DNA from: Amborella trichopoda
Taxonomy: Eukaryota > Streptophyta > Magnoliopsida > Amborellales > Amborellaceae
Direction of reading: 5' to 3'
NCBI RefSeq assembly: GCF_000471905.2
Contig: NW_006495813.1
Coordinates: 359,084 to 423,083 of the forward strand
Length of the DNA stretch: 64,000 nt
Position 1 is the stretch's first letter. Each line of letters opens with the position of its first letter. The notes under the pieces were generated by a model. It was not told where the DNA came from, did no database searches, and worked only from the letters and a program-made list of their open reading frames with translations. This document shows positions 45,130 through 56,773 of the stretch, piece after piece. A program made the position numbers and the translations under genes.

Positions 45130-45930
45130 ATGACATCTAGGCTAGTCATGTCAGACCTATCTAAACTTGAAAAACTCAATGGGACCAATTTTTCTATGTG
45201 GAAAAGAAAAATTGGATATATGCTTTTCCATGATAGGGTAGATTATGCCCTAAAAACAGAACCACCAGTTTTAGAGCCTAATGCCAATGGTCAAACTAGA
45301 AGGCGACTTGAAAAATGGTTAGAAGTTGACAAAGTAGCTAGGACTACTATGTTGAGCTTCATGGAAGATAATTTAATTAGAGTCGTTGAAGATTACACCA
45401 CAGCTCAAAGTATGATGGGCGCCCTATTTGAAAAGTATGGGACCAGTTCTGATACCCATGTACAATTGTTGTTAGAAAAATACAATTCTTGCAGAATGAA
45501 AGAAACGGACTCAGTGACCGAGCATGTCAATAAAATGACAGTGCTCGCAAAAGACGTTGCTGCAGCCGGGAATCCAATCCCCGATCGCATACAAGTATCC
45601 ATTGTCCTTAACAATCTTCCTCCATCTTGGGAGTCCGTTGTAATTACATTAAACCATTCTGCACAAGGGATAACCATGTTAAATCTTCCCATGCATCTTA
45701 GCATTGAAGTTGAGAGAAAAATGAGGAAGAAGTCAATTGAGCCCCACTTTCCCCAAAGTTCATCTTCTTAGATTCTCAAGAAACCTTTCAATTATCAGAA
45801 AAATAATAAGTATTAGGGAAAGGGGAGAAATTTTAAAAATCAAAAGAATAAAGTTGAGAAGGCCTGTTTTTATTGTAAGAAAATTGGGCACATCAAGTTT
45901 AATTGTTCTAAGCTGAAAAATAAAAATAGG
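45130..45930 (+). pseudogene. Copia gag (UBN2 family) with CCHC knuckle
   Basis: Open for 213 codons from MTSRLVMSDLSKLEKLNGTN, the typical start of this gag group (NFSMWKRKIGYMLFHDRVDYA). It includes YNSCRMKETDSVTEHVNKM and LNNLPPSWESVV. A TAG stops it at 45769. The next frame piece gives the zinc knuckle CFYCKKIGHIKFNC (CX2CX4HX4C) near 45870. Gag would form the particle and bind RNA. The single stop before the knuckle is the only break in this part. Confidence 0.85.
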
Positions 45931-45978
45931 AACCAAAATAACAACCCTACTCGAAATAATCAAAATAAGATAAATGAC

Positions 45979-46187
45979 TTGATCTGCGTAGTCTTAGAAT
46001 CAATAGTTGCCGATCATGACCTGAGAAATTGGTGGGTCGACTCAGCCTCCATTCGACATGTCTCGAGGACCAAGGACGGATTCACAGAATTGAAAAAGAT
46101 TGCTGCCGGTAACCAGCGGATTTATATGGGAAATGACACCTACTACGATATACTAGGTGTTGGCACTTTCAAACTGTGTTTACCATG
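45979..46187 (+). pseudogene. Copia protease with altered active site
   Basis: Reads NWWVDSASIRHVSRTKDGF. The family motif is WxxDSGAxxH; here DSGA has become DSAS, which removes the conserved glycine beside the catalytic aspartate. A stop ends the frame at 46187, within the domain (GVGTFKLCLP*). Confidence 0.75.
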
Positions 46188-46439
46188 AGGAACAAATCTC
46201 TTATTAACTGATACATTGTATGTGCCCAATATGAAGCGTAATTTGATCTTTTTCCCTAGACTGAACGACAAGGATTATGAAAATAAAGTTCAGGTCAGGT
46301 CGGGTTACCATTGGGAAGCATTTTAAAGCATTATAAAGTTGACAATTTGTACCGACTGAATATTAATGAAAGTTCATCATTTTCTGATTATATTGATGCC
46401 TCTTTTGATGCTTTTATGTGTATGGATGATCCATATTTA

Positions 46440-47590
46440 TGGCACTTAAGATTATGACATATAAATACAAACAAAATGAATCAAATGGCTAAAAGAGGTG
46501 CTCTCAAATTTAGAAGAAATTGTGTTCAAAACATGCGAGCTATGTATTTCTGGTAAATTAACTAAGAAGCCTATCCCTAAAGAGAAAAGGTCTAAAGAAC
46601 TACTTAGTATTGTTCACTCTGATTTATATGGCCCATTATATGTGAAAACACATAGATGTATGAAATATTTCATAACATTTATAGACGATTATTCACGTTA
46701 TGGATATGTATACCTAATTAGTAAGAAATCTTACGCATTAGAAACATTTAAAGAATATAAAGCTGAGGTAGGAAATCAGTTAGGTAGACATTAAAATTTT
46801 TCTAACAGATAGGGGAGGTGAATATTGCTCCATCTTATTTTTCGAATTTTGTAAAGAGCATGGTATAATTCACCAAACAACTATGCCATATACACCACAA
46901 CAAAATGGTGTAGCGGAAAGGAGAAGTAGAACTCTAATGGACATGGTTAGGTCCATGATGAGCCATTCAAATTTATCACCTCATTTTTGGGGTGAGGCAC
47001 TCAACACTGCAATATATATCATTAATAGTGTCCCAACTAAATCTATAGACTTGACCTCATATGAATTATGGACAGGTAGGAAACCTGACCTTACTATCTT
47101 GAAAATTTGGGGTTCTTGGGAGCTTATACCACCACAAAATAGAGATAAATTACAAAGTAAAACTATAAAATGCATTTTTATAAGCTATTCAGAAAATTCT
47201 AAAAGGTATAGATTCTATAACCATGATACTCTATCATTAATAGAGAGTCGTGGTGCTCATTTCTTAAAAAATATAGATCATGAAAATATTTTAACTAAAC
47301 CTATTGACTTATATGAAATTGATAAAGATAAGGGTCTGAAATACCCTGTTTCTCAGACTCCCTCTACATTTGGTGAGAATGATTGTATTCCAGACAGGCC
47401 TAAAAAAACTAGAGCCCCACCTGCTAGTTTGGAAGAATTTTATGTATTTATGAATGAAGATAATTACTCTTCAATGAGTGAGGATACAATAGATGAGCCT
47501 CGAAGCTTTAGTGAATCTATTAGCTCACATGATTCAGTTGAGTGGACTCAAGCTACGGATGATGAACTTGATTCTATTAAAAGAAATTAA
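46440..47590 (+). pseudogene. Copia GAG-pre-integrase and integrase
   Basis: Integrase joins the DNA copy to the host chromosome. CELCISGKLTKKPI near 46530 closes the zinc-binding region. HSDLYGPL near 46615 carries the first catalytic aspartate and FIDDYSRYGYVYLI follows. A frameshift near 46795 precedes DRGGEY, the second aspartate. The 46883-47590 piece opens PYTPQQNGVAERRSRTLMDM with the catalytic glutamate. The usual GCxAYV segment is changed (ILKIWGSWELIPPQ). Confidence 0.85.
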
Positions 47591-47639
47591 GTTTGAGAGT
47601 TGGTTGACTTCCCTAAAGATAGAAAAGCCTGCAAATGAG

Positions 47640-49039
47640 TCATAAAGAAAAAGTTTAATACAAATGGATCCATTGATAAATATAAAGCTAGGTTGGTAGC
47701 TAAAGGATTTACTCAAAGAGAGGGCATATATTATGTAGAAACTTATTCTCTAGTAGCCAAATTTTCATCTATTAGGTTCATCCTTGTATTAGTTGGATAT
47801 TATGATCTAGAATTATTTCAGATGGATGTCAAAACAACTTTTTTAAATGAAGAATTAAAAGAATATATATACATGAAACAATCAGAAGGATATGTAATTA
47901 AAGGCCAAGAAGACAAGGTATATAAACTTCAGAAATCTTTATATGGTCTAAAACAGTCTTCTAGGCAATGGTACTTTACTTTTTATAATGCAATCACTAA
48001 AATTGGTTATATAGCCAATAGGTCAGACCATTGTGTATATGTCTGGAATAGTGAGAGCAATTTTGTTAAATTGTCACTATATGTGGATGATATTTTGATA
48101 GCCGGTAATGATATTGGCATGATTTACCATACCAAATCATGACTAAATTCCTATTTTGAGATGAAAGATATGGGAGAAGCCTCATACGTATTGGGCATTA
48201 AGATAATAAGAGATAGAAGTTCAAGACTTCTATGTTTATCTCATGAAAATTATTTAGAAAGTGTTTTAAAGAGATTTAAGATGGAAAATTGTAAATCCAT
48301 AGATACACCTGTTTGTAAAGGCTTGAAGTTATCAAAGAAAATGTGTTCATTAAATGATAGTGAGAAAGCTGAAATGGAAAGAATTCCATATGCTCAAGCT
48401 GTAGGATGCATAAATTATGTCATGTTGTGTACAAGACCTGATTTGAGTCATGCATATGGCCTTGTAGGTAGATTTCAGAGTAATCATGGGATGGCTCATT
48501 GGCAAGCTGTAAAAATGATATTCAGAAAACTAAAAATTACAAGTTGTGCTTTCAAGCTAACAACTTAGAGGTTACTGGGTACTTTGATGCAGATTTTGCA
48601 GGAGACCTATACGATAGAAATCAACCTCAGGAATTGTATTCCTCTTTGGAGGTGGATGTGTTTCTCGATCTAGTAAGAAACAAGGTTTGTAGCACGGTAT
48701 ACTATAGAAACCAAGTATATTTCTTGTAGCATTGCTACAACTTATGTCTTCTGGATTAAACGTTTCATAAATGATTTGAAGCTGGATATAGCCGACGGAC
48801 CTGTTAAATTTTTTTGTAATAATCAGATTGCTATGTCATCAATTAGAAATGGAGCTTATAGTTCCAAGGGTAAGCACATTGAAATCGATTATCATTATAT
48901 TTATGATAGCATTGGAAAGAATGAAATAACTGTAAGTTATTTACCATCTTCAGATATGATTGCAGACCTTTTAACAAAGGGATTGAGTGCAAAAATATTA
49001 TCAAAGCATGTAGCTTTGATGAGACTTAGAAATATTTAA
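47640..49039 (+). pseudogene. Copia reverse transcriptase and RNase H
   Basis: 47693-48142 covers the start of reverse transcriptase (VAKGFTQREGIYYVETYSLV, FQMDVKTTFLNEELKE, LYGLKQSSRQWY) and the YVDD catalytic motif near 48090 (LYVDDILIAGNDIG). A stop follows at 48142, then KDMGEASYVLGIKIIRDRSS and LLCLSHENYLESVLKRF. After another break, FDADFAGD near 48590 and the final 48776-49039 piece (CNNQIAMSSIRNGAYSSKGK, HIEIDYHYI) give RNase H. All catalytic residues I can see are retained despite the stops. Confidence 0.85.
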
Positions 49040-49273
49040 GTCAAGAACTCCCAAATGGGATATATTGTTTTTCATGTCTTGGTCATGAGAGGAAAAACTG
49101 CATTAGTGTGAAAAACCATGACATGATTTTTGATATTTTTTGTTATGAGATGTATAATAGCACTTGCGAGAAGAGCCTCATGACAAAAATATTCTCATAA
49201 ATGTTAAATTCATTAAGTTGCAAAGACTTTATGATATTTCAAGTATATCTGACCCTCATAGCCAAGTAAGAGA

Positions 49274-49644
49274 TGTTGGTACGTGTGTGTGGTCATGGGG
49301 CCTTTAAACGTGCAATATTTCTCTCTTATAATTTAATTCTTATTATTAAAATAGAGAGGCTTTTTAGAGAGAGAAAGTGTCGTTATCTAACAGTTAGAAA
49401 GTAACCACCCACTTCCCAAGATTATAGGGCCACCTTTTCTCAGAGATTTCAGGAGGAAGCCAAACGTTGGAGAACGACCTCCTCCATCTCTCTTTAAGAA
49501 GGGTTTCATGGCCATGGAGAGGTATACCGAAATTTACAGAGTTCTCACAGTTCTGGTGAAAGCCTGATCTTTGCGATCGATAGTCTCACAACCCTGCCCC
49601 TAATCCTAGGAGTGGGTTCATCTCTTCCCTCAAGTTTCTCAACA
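49274..49644 (+). repeat. Copia 3' LTR
   Basis: 371 bp, the partner of 43224-43590. It starts TGTTGGTACGTGTGTGTG and ends CAAGTTTCTCAACA. The LTR's own promoter lacks an obvious TATA box. Confidence 0.9.
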
Positions 49645-49875
49645 TTTTTTCGGTCTGAAATTTTGGTAGCCACCTAAGAATCACTAGATGATTAGTCACA
49701 AAAGAAAAATTTGAAATTTGAATTTTTTAATACTTAGATTTCACCCCTCAAAAAATTGGATTGTTTCTATTCTATCTTAAGACATTGTTTCTTTTACTTG
49801 CTTTGAGAGTGCAATTAGGAACTTTTTATTGAGGTTAAAGAGGTTATATCTCCAAAAATTTAAGGTTTTAAAATT

Positions 49876-50071
49876 GGGAAATGTCCTTGTGAGACCCTCC
49901 CACACCCATATGTGTAGGACTTCAAATGATCACCATTAAATTTGGCATAGATCTATAGAAAAGTCAAGTCCCACACTTGATAACTTTTCTAGAGATATGT
50001 GCTAAGCTTAATGGTGATCCTTTGGGGTTATACACACATGGGTGTGGGAGGGTCTCATAGGATCATTACCC
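49876..50071. mobile_element. Short palindromic MULE-type MITE (9-bp TSD)
   Basis: 196 bp with about 60-bp TIRs: tgagaccctcccacacccat on both arms, then tgatcaccattaa/ggatcaccattaa. Flanks tttaaaatt (49867-49875) and tttaagatt (50072-50080) match at 8 of 9. Confidence 0.85.
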
Positions 50072-50130
50072 TTTAAGATTAATCCCAGGTGGGATTTTAC
50101 TCGAGGAAGTAAATAGATAGTATACCCCCA

Positions 50131-50538
50131 AGGAAATAAAATATCATTTGGCAAAAGGATTTTTCTCCCCCTCCCTTCAATTTGAAAATGAAGAATCAAT
50201 GATCAATATTCTAACGTTCTAACTAACTTCCAATATGCACTTTTCTGCTTTATTTTACTTGTTAAAAGAGGTGACGTAAAAAGTCTTTGAGAAGCACCAA
50301 ACGTCTGCAACTCAAACTGGGAAGAAGATGCATGACTGAAGAAAGACTCTCTCTCTCATCTATCTAAAATTCTTCGTTTGCGGCGGCTGATCTTAAAATG
50401 GAGCTTCCTTGTTTCTGGTATGGTGGTTTTAAGCCTATAAATAGTTCATGAAACCAACTTATACTAAAAAGAATTAGGGAACTTCATAGTGATTATCTTG
50501 TGAATTTTGAAGCTTTCTATCTGAGAATACCAGCTTTA
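50131..50538. promoter_or_regulatory. Upstream region of the patatin-like gene
   Basis: About 400 bp between the family C repeat and the first ATG. A plausible TATA-like element is ctataaatag near 50436-50445, about 95 bp before the ATG. A CT tract (50346-50360) lies upstream of it. No known stress or sugar-response box could be called with confidence. Confidence 0.4.
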
Positions 50539-50673
50539 ATGCCAAATAGAAGGCTCTTACAGAACGTTCCACCCCTTTACGGGGACTTCATCACCATCTT
50601 AAGCATAGATGGAGGAGGAGTGAGAGGCATCATTCCTGGAACCATCCTCAGCTTCCTCTATTCCCAACTTCAA
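50539..50673 (+). CDS. Patatin-like exon 1
   Basis: ATG at 50539 gives [20 protein letters not shown], then [20 protein letters not shown] and YSQLQ. An in-frame GTG 39 bp upstream is not a plausible plant start. The donor CAA|gtgcaa is weak but falls at the position conserved in the family (after LQ). Confidence 0.8.
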
Positions 50674-50781
50674 GTGCAATAATCTTCTCCCTTTCTCTTA
50701 TTACTATGTTCTAGGAATCACTCACGGTGCACAATGGTTTTTTTCCTTTTATAATAACATTACAATCTTCCCTACCAGATG

Positions 50782-51242
50782 TGTTAGAAAATAGGGAGCA
50801 AGAAGGTTTACGTTGAAAATTTTTACTATGCACGCAAAAGAGCTCTATTCAACACAATTTCTTCATTCTACTTGTACATAAACATAGTACATGTATATAT
50901 AGACCACTTCGGAGCTTTTTAGACTCTATGTACACCATTCTAGTGAAGTTTTCACTCTCATAACTTACAATCTATATGCATGGACGAAATTACAAGATTA
51001 TATAAGAAAATTCTAGACTGCACTCACTCACAATTCAAATTTGCATACATTGCATGCTTTGGACTGCTCTCTCTCAATCTTGGGACTCTTCACTCTCAAT
51101 GTTGAAATTGTGACCTCGGAATTCTACACAATTATTTTGCATCATTCCAAAATTACTCTTAACATAACTTTCCCAAAATGTCCCTTATATTGAAATCTAA
51201 TACCCAAAATACCTTTGAACATAATCAAGCTTATTTTTAACA
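50782..51242 (-). repeat. Copia 3' LTR (minus-strand element)
   Basis: 461 bp, same length as its partner at 55310 with scattered differences (by eye about one base in ten). A TATA-like ctatatatac lies at about 50894-50903 on the minus strand. Confidence 0.9.
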
Positions 51243-51252
51243 TCCCCCCTTA
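51243..51252 (-). other. Polypurine tract of the Copia
   Basis: The minus strand reads AAGGGGGGAT directly before the 3' LTR, the usual primer for plus-strand DNA synthesis. Confidence 0.75.
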
Positions 51253-52790
51253 AGCTTGATTTTCCAACTTAGTTACTTCTAACATAACTTTCAAGTTTTG
51301 AAACAATTCATGTTTGAGAGGTTTTGTAGAAATGCGGGCAACTTGATCTTGCGTTTTTGTATAAGCAAGTTCAACCTTCTTCTCTTTCACTTGGTCTCGA
51401 ATGAAATGGAAGTGTGTATCAATGTACTTGCTTCTCTCATGAAACACCGGGTTCTTTGCAATTGCAATTGCCGACTTGTTATCTACATGGATTTTGGTGG
51501 GAGTCTCATGAGGCTTTAAAAGTTCTTTAAGAAATTCCGTAGCCACAATGCATGACAAGTACTTGATGTGGCGGCTACATACTCGGCCTCACAAGTTGAT
51601 AGTGTCACGAGCGGTTGTTTCTTCGATAACCATGTGAATGCCGTACTCCCCATGTAGAACATGTACCTAGAACTGCTTTTCCTATCATCCAAGTCTCTGG
51701 CTCAATCGCTATCAATAAAACCTACAAGATCACAAACATTAGAACATGAATAGAATAAACCATGGTCAAATGTGCGTTTGATATACCGGAGAATCCTTTT
51801 TGCCGCTTTCAAATGACAGGTATTTGGAGTCTCCATGTACCGGCTTACTAAACCAACTCCATAGAGAATATCCGGTCTTGTACATATTAGATATCAGAGA
51901 CTTCCCACTAAACTTTTGAAAAATGTAGGATCAACCCTTTCTCCATCACCTTCTTTTCTCAATTTGAGACCACTTTCTACTAGTGCATTACCGGATTACA
52001 ATTCTCCAATTTAAATTTCTTGAGAATTTCTTTTGCATAAGATTTTTGTGACACAAAAATTCCATCATCCATTTGTTTAACTTCAATGCCAAGGAAATAA
52101 GACATGAGCCCAATGTCAGTCATTTCAAACTCCTTAATCATGGATTATTTGAATTCTTTAGACATGCTCGGATTATTTCCGTATAGATTAAATCATCAAC
52201 ATATAAACAAACAAGCAAAATATCTCCATTTTCATTTTTCTTTATGTATTGGGCATGTTCATATGGGCACCTAGAAAAACCATTTTCAAGAAAATATTTA
52301 TCAATTCTACTATTCCATGCCCTAGGTGCTTGTTTTAAATCATACAAAGCCTTTTTCAATTTTTAAACTTTAATTTCTTGCCCTTTTTACACATAATCAA
52401 TTGGTTGTTCAATATACACATCTTCTTCAAGAAAACCATTAAAAAATGCCAATTTCACATCCATTTGAAAGTTTTTCCGTTTCATTTGGGCTGCAAGAGA
52501 AATGATTAATCTAATAGTTTCTAAACGAGCAATGGGGGTAAATACCTCATCATAGTCAACAACTAACCTTGTTTTCAACCTTTCGATATCCCCATTAGCA
52601 TTTCTCTGTCTTATAAATCCATTTCACACCAATTGATTTGTGGCCCTTAGGAAGTGTTGTATGCCCCCATGTATCATTCCTCTCAAGTGCTTCAATTTCT
52701 TCATCCATGGCTTTTTTCCACACTTTACTTTTACATGCTTCATCAAAATAAATAGGATTCAAATTTGCATAAAGACAAAGCAATGTGAGA
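51250..52790 (-). pseudogene. Copia reverse transcriptase and RNase H
   Basis: 52783-52595 opens with the segment before the catalytic core (WKKAMDEEIEALERNDTW). 52578-52387 has DEVFTPIARLETIRLIISLA and FQMDVKLAFFNGFLEEDVYI. 52359-52138 has KKALYDLKQAPRAWNSRIDK and the catalytic LYVDDLIYT. 51558-51250 is the end of RNase H (IHVDNKSAIAIAKNPVFHER, SKYIDTHFHFIRD). Stops separate them: one near 52385, one near 52360 and frame changes near 52170-51560. The final VARISTKPL differs from the usual VADxxTKPL. Confidence 0.85.
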
Positions 52791-52879
52791 TCTTCATTTT
52801 CAACATCAAGCCTACGAGTAACCGAATAAATTTCTTAAAGGATTTTTGTTTTCATGGGTCTATGAGATGAACTACTAGT

Positions 52880-53910
52880 AAAAGTAGATTGGCCACTAGA
52901 AGAAGCATCATGAATAGGATTCAAAGGGCTTTCTTGATGCTCAACTTGTCCCTTTTATTCCACTTTATCAACCTCAATAGTTTTCTTTTATTGATTATTT
53001 TTCCAATCCCATACTTTATTTTCATAAAAAATCACATCTCTACTCAAGAATACCTTTTAAGTAATGGGATTGTACAGCTTGTAACCCATTGTATTTTCTC
53101 CATAGCCAATGAATACACACTTTTCTCCTTTGTCATCAAGCTTTGCCCTTTTCTCTTTGGGAATTTTGGCAACATCCACACACCCAAAGATTCTTAGATG
53201 CTCTACATTTGGCTTGTAGGAACTCCAAGCTTCTTCGGGTGTCTTATACTATAAACCTTTTATGGGACATCGATTCAACAACTATACTACACAAGCAATG
53301 GCCTCGGCCCAAAATTCCTTTGGCATTTCTTTTTCTTTTAACATGCATCTTGCCATATTCAAAATAGTTCTATCCTTTTTTTCCGCCACACCATTTTGTT
53401 GTGGTGTGTAGGATGTGGTCATTTGGTGGCAAATTCCATGTTCTTTACAAATTTTTTGGAAACATTAGAATTATATTCTCCACCTCTATCCGATCTTATC
53501 ACTTTAATTTGAAAACCACCTTGTTTCTCCACAAAAGCTTTGAATTCCTTAAACACTTCAAACACTTCCGATTTTTCTTTAAGGAAATAAGCCCACGTTT
53601 TGCTACTATAATCATCAATAAAGGTTAGATTCTACTGAGACTTTCTATGTGAAATGGGCTCAAGTGGTCCACACACATCCGTATGCACGAGTTGGAGAGG
53701 CTTTTATGCTTTCCTTGATTCTCCACTCTTGAAGCTTTCTCGATGTTGCTTTCCTACAATGCACCCTTCACATACTCCATCGGGTTTCTTTATTCTTGGT
53801 AAACCATTCACCATTTTTGCTTTTGACAACAATTTCAAACCACCAAAATTAAGACGCCCCAAACGAAAATGCCATAACCATGAATCATCATTCAAAATAG
53901 ATTGAGGCAT
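52880..53910 (-). pseudogene. Copia integrase and GAG-pre-integrase
   Basis: 53910-53704 has LWHFRLGRLNFGGLKLLSKA (HH of the zinc site with the second histidine replaced: GR instead of GH) and CEGCIVGKQHRESF. Further left, in minus-strand reading with breaks, follow the integrase core and C-terminal region down to about 52900. Plus-strand frames here (52889-53905) are antisense by-products. Confidence 0.75.
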
Positions 53911-54278
53911 TTCACATTTTCACTTTTGATATTCATTGGAAACATTTTATTCTTAGTTATAATTATTTTGGCATTCAAATTGTTTCTTTGGTGTCTCAAA
54001 TAAAGGCTACCATTTTTCATAAAAATATTATAGCCTTTTTCTAATAATTGCCCCAGACTCAAAATGTTATTTTTCATGTCCAGTGCATAATATACATCGG
54101 AAATAAATTGATGACCACCATCCTTCATTTTTATCAAAATTTTACCTTTGCCTTTTAAGGGTCTTTTTGATAAGTCTCCAAATATTACATGCTTATGGCT
54201 TAATTCATTCAATTCCACAAACAATTCCTGCCTACCACACATGTTGCTTGCACCAGTGTCAAGATACCAAGTATCCAT
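53892..54278 (-). pseudogene. Copia protease
   Basis: Reads TWYLDTGASNMCGRQELFVE, with the DTGAS active site intact (the usual following H of NHM is C here). IFGDLSKRPLKGKGKILIKM and ISDVYYALDMKNNILSLGQL complete the domain. Cuts the polyprotein in an active element. Confidence 0.85.
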
Positions 54279-54297
54279 TTGATTATCATTCTTATCA

Positions 54298-55281
54298 TTA
54301 TAAACAAAGTTGGTTCTTCGTCATCATTTTATTTTTCAACAAAATTAGCATTTTCAAATACATCATTTTGGGAACGGTATCTACACTCGGAACTATAATG
54401 GCCATATTTTTGCAATTATAACATTGAATCATAGATTTTCCATATCTTGAATGATTGTATGGTCTTGAAAAATTACCTCTTCCTCGTCTTCTTTGCGCTT
54501 GTGGGTGGTTTTGATCTCTCACACCTCCATAGTTAAAGTTGCCTCTTCCACGTTCTTTCCTTCTATTGCCACGACCTCTTTGGCCTCTTCCTCCATGAGA
54601 TTCTTCATTAGCTTCCTTCATTGTAAGGTTTGTTTGTAGTGCATGCTCCAAAGAGTTTTGAGTCCATTTTTGCAATCTTTGTTCATGGGCTTGAAAGAAA
54701 CCCATGAGTTGATATATAGTCATAGCCTCTAAATCTTTTGATTCTTCAATGGCTACAACAATGTGCTCATACTTACGATCTAGTGATCGTAGTATTTTTT
54801 CCATTACTCTTACATCATCTATATTTTCTCCATTTCTTCTCAATTGGTTTACAACAACCAAAACCCTTGAGAAGTATTCAAAAATATTTTCGGATTCATT
54901 CATTTTCAATGCCTCAAACTCTTCCCTAAGAGTCTGAAGGCGCACTTTTTTCACCTTTTCAACTCCTTTGAAAGAATTTTGAAGAATGTCCCATACCTTC
55001 TTTGAATTTTCAGCGGAAGAAATTTTCTCAAAAGTGCTCTCATCAATTCCTTGGTAAATAAGAAAGAGAGCTTTCTTGCCCAACCTTCTCGACTCCTTTA
55101 GCACGGTTCTTTGATTTTGATCCAAAGCGGCTTCTTCTTGCAGGGTTGCCGGTTCTACATACCCCTTTTCAACAACATCCTAAGCATCTTGAGACCCCAA
55201 CAATGCCCTCATTTGAATACTCCAATTCTCATAGTTATCTTTGGTGAGAAGAGGAATTTGTGGTTGGATCAAGGGAGCCAT
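54298..55281 (-). pseudogene. Copia gag with one premature stop
   Basis: The start ATG is at 55281-55279 (MAPLIQPQIPLLTKDNYENW). A TAG occurs where related proteins have tryptophan (SQDA*DVVEKGY). After it 275 codons are open: YQGIDESTFEKISSAENSKK, LRREFEALKMNESE-type region (LREEFEALKMNESENIFEYF), a GRGQRGRGNRRKERGRG stretch and half of a zinc knuckle (CYNCKNM), after which the frame drifts. Apart from the nonsense codon and the knuckle, the protein is nearly intact. Confidence 0.85.
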
Positions 55282-55290
55282 TCTTAAGAA

Positions 55291-55309
55291 CTTTAGCTCT
55301 AATACCACT
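55291..55309 (-). other. Primer-binding site of the Copia
   Basis: The minus strand reads TGGTATTAGAGCTAAAG two bases after the LTR, complementary to the 3' end of initiator Met-tRNA with one mismatch (TGGTATCAGAGC is the usual form). Confidence 0.85.
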
Positions 55310-55770
55310 TGTTAGAAAATAGGGAGAAAGAAGGCTTACGTTTAGAATTTTTACTATGCACACAAAATAGATTCAACGCAATTTCTTCATTCTACTTGTA
55401 CAAAAATTTAGTACATGTATATATAGACCACTTAGGAGCTTTCTAGACTCTTTCTACACCATTATAGTGAAGTTTTCCCTCTCATAACTTACAATCTATA
55501 TGCATTGACGAAATTACAAGATTATATAACAAAATTCTAGACTTCACTCATTTCCAATTCAAATTTGCATGCATTGCATGCTTTGGACTCCTCTCTCTCA
55601 ATCTTGGGACCCTTCTCTCTCAATCTTGGAATTCCTTGTGACCTTGGAACTCTACACAATTCTTTAACATCATTCCAAAATTACCCTTAACATAACTTTT
55701 CCAAAATGTCCCTTACATTTAAATCTAATACCCAAAATACCCTTGAATATAATCAAGCTTATTCTTAACA
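55310..55770 (-). repeat. Copia 5' LTR (minus-strand element)
   Basis: 461 bp. It holds the retroelement promoter, with the TATA-like ctatatatac on the minus strand at about 55416-55425. Transcription would run antisense to the patatin-like gene. Confidence 0.9.
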
Positions 55771-55775
55771 AGATG

Positions 55776-56766
55776 ATGATGGGTGAATGATGATAATTCT
55801 GCTGATAATCTCACCAAAAGAATGAAATAATTGTCGCATTTTCTCTCTAAAAAAAGGGATGATATTGGTGATAATCACTGTTTATTTTTGAATTACAAGT
55901 CCATGGTTGTGGTGGTCCATGGTTTTTGATATGGACACAGTTTCTATGTGGCCAGCTTGCATATAGTAGAAATGCAGGCTCGGCACTAAATATATTTTTT
56001 AACTATAATTTGATCCTAATTTTTATAGAATATATAATCTTTAACATGGAGATCATGAATATGAAATTTTTTTTTGAAAACTAGAAGTAATAATTATATT
56101 AAAAACATAGTTGGACCGTTAGTTGCACTTGTTTTTAGATGGACCTCTAAAGATGGATGCTTTATACCTCTGGACCCCATATTTTAGAAATGCGGTCCAG
56201 CCCTCGTGAAACAATTTTCCTTTTGATATTGAAGCATTTTCTAAGTCATGGCTTTCTTTATAATCATTTTTACCTTCTAGTTTGCAAACCAGAATGTTAG
56301 ACAGTTGAAAGTCTAAAATCCATGATCATCACAGATAATCTCATCTTAATTTCTCTTTCTTTAGCGCTGAAAATTGTAGCAGAGATCTTTCCTACGCTGT
56401 ATGGTGCATTATAAGACATCATTTATCCGTTTTCCACTACACAGCCATCCGCTATACATTCAATAGAAGGGAACGGCCGAGATTAACTATGTTATTCTAT
56501 TTCAAAGAGAGCTACACTTAGTCTCTACCACCCATCATCAGGAACTAACGGTGGATACGTCCTGATTTACCATATACCGTACAGCACTAGTAGATCGGAA
56601 AATTGTAACTATTACTATATTATTATTGTGGATAAGGTTTATGTGAGTAGGTAGCCTTATCTATTTATAGTCACCTCTCCAAAATATGTTTTAGATATGG
56701 ATTTTGGATTAAAAATCTTCAGGGAATGAAAATATCCAACATGATGGATAGGAATCTAAAAAGAAA
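55776..56766. other. Unassigned part of intron 1
   Basis: About 1 kb with no coding similarity. tagaaatgc(a/g)g occurs twice (55968 and 56194) but without TIR structure. Confidence 0.4.
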
Positions 56767-56773
56767 ATAAATA

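Larger units (their letters stand above)
43224..49644 (+). mobile_element. Full-length Ty1/Copia retrotransposon, degenerate
   Basis: LTRs at 43224-43590 and 49274-49644 start TGTTGGTACGTG and end CAACA. A primer site complementary to initiator Met-tRNA (TTGGTATCAGAGCGGG) follows the left LTR. A 1.45-kb AT-rich leader precedes gag at 45130, then protease, integrase, reverse transcriptase and RNase H, the Copia order. Stops and frameshifts split pol into about nine pieces, and the two LTRs differ at many positions, so it is an old insertion. Confidence 0.9.
43140..50130 (+). repeat. Dispersed repeat family C, copy 2, split by a Copia element
   Basis: The left part (43140-43211, with ctcccgagggagcatatacc and gttctactc) and the right part (49645-50130, with cggtctgaaattttggtagc and taagaatcactagatgatta) together match the continuous copy at 59134-59504. 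The Copia at 43224-49644 lies between them, and a small MULE-type MITE sits in the right part. The element is non-coding and its class is unknown. Confidence 0.65.
50782..55770 (-). mobile_element. Full-length Ty1/Copia retrotransposon in patatin-like intron 1
   Basis: LTRs 50782-51242 and 55310-55770 are both 461 bp, with TG...CA ends. agatg flanks both sides (50777-50781 and 55771-55775), a perfect 5-bp TSD. On the minus strand the primer site TGGTATTAGAGCTAAAG follows the right LTR, and a purine tract AAGGGGGGA precedes the left LTR. gag, protease, integrase, reverse transcriptase and RNase H follow in Copia order. It lies antisense to the host gene. Several stops make it non-autonomous. 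Confidence 0.95.

Noticed and set aside
52640-53905. Series of plus-strand frames
   Set aside because: Antisense to the integrase and reverse transcriptase of the minus-strand Copia.
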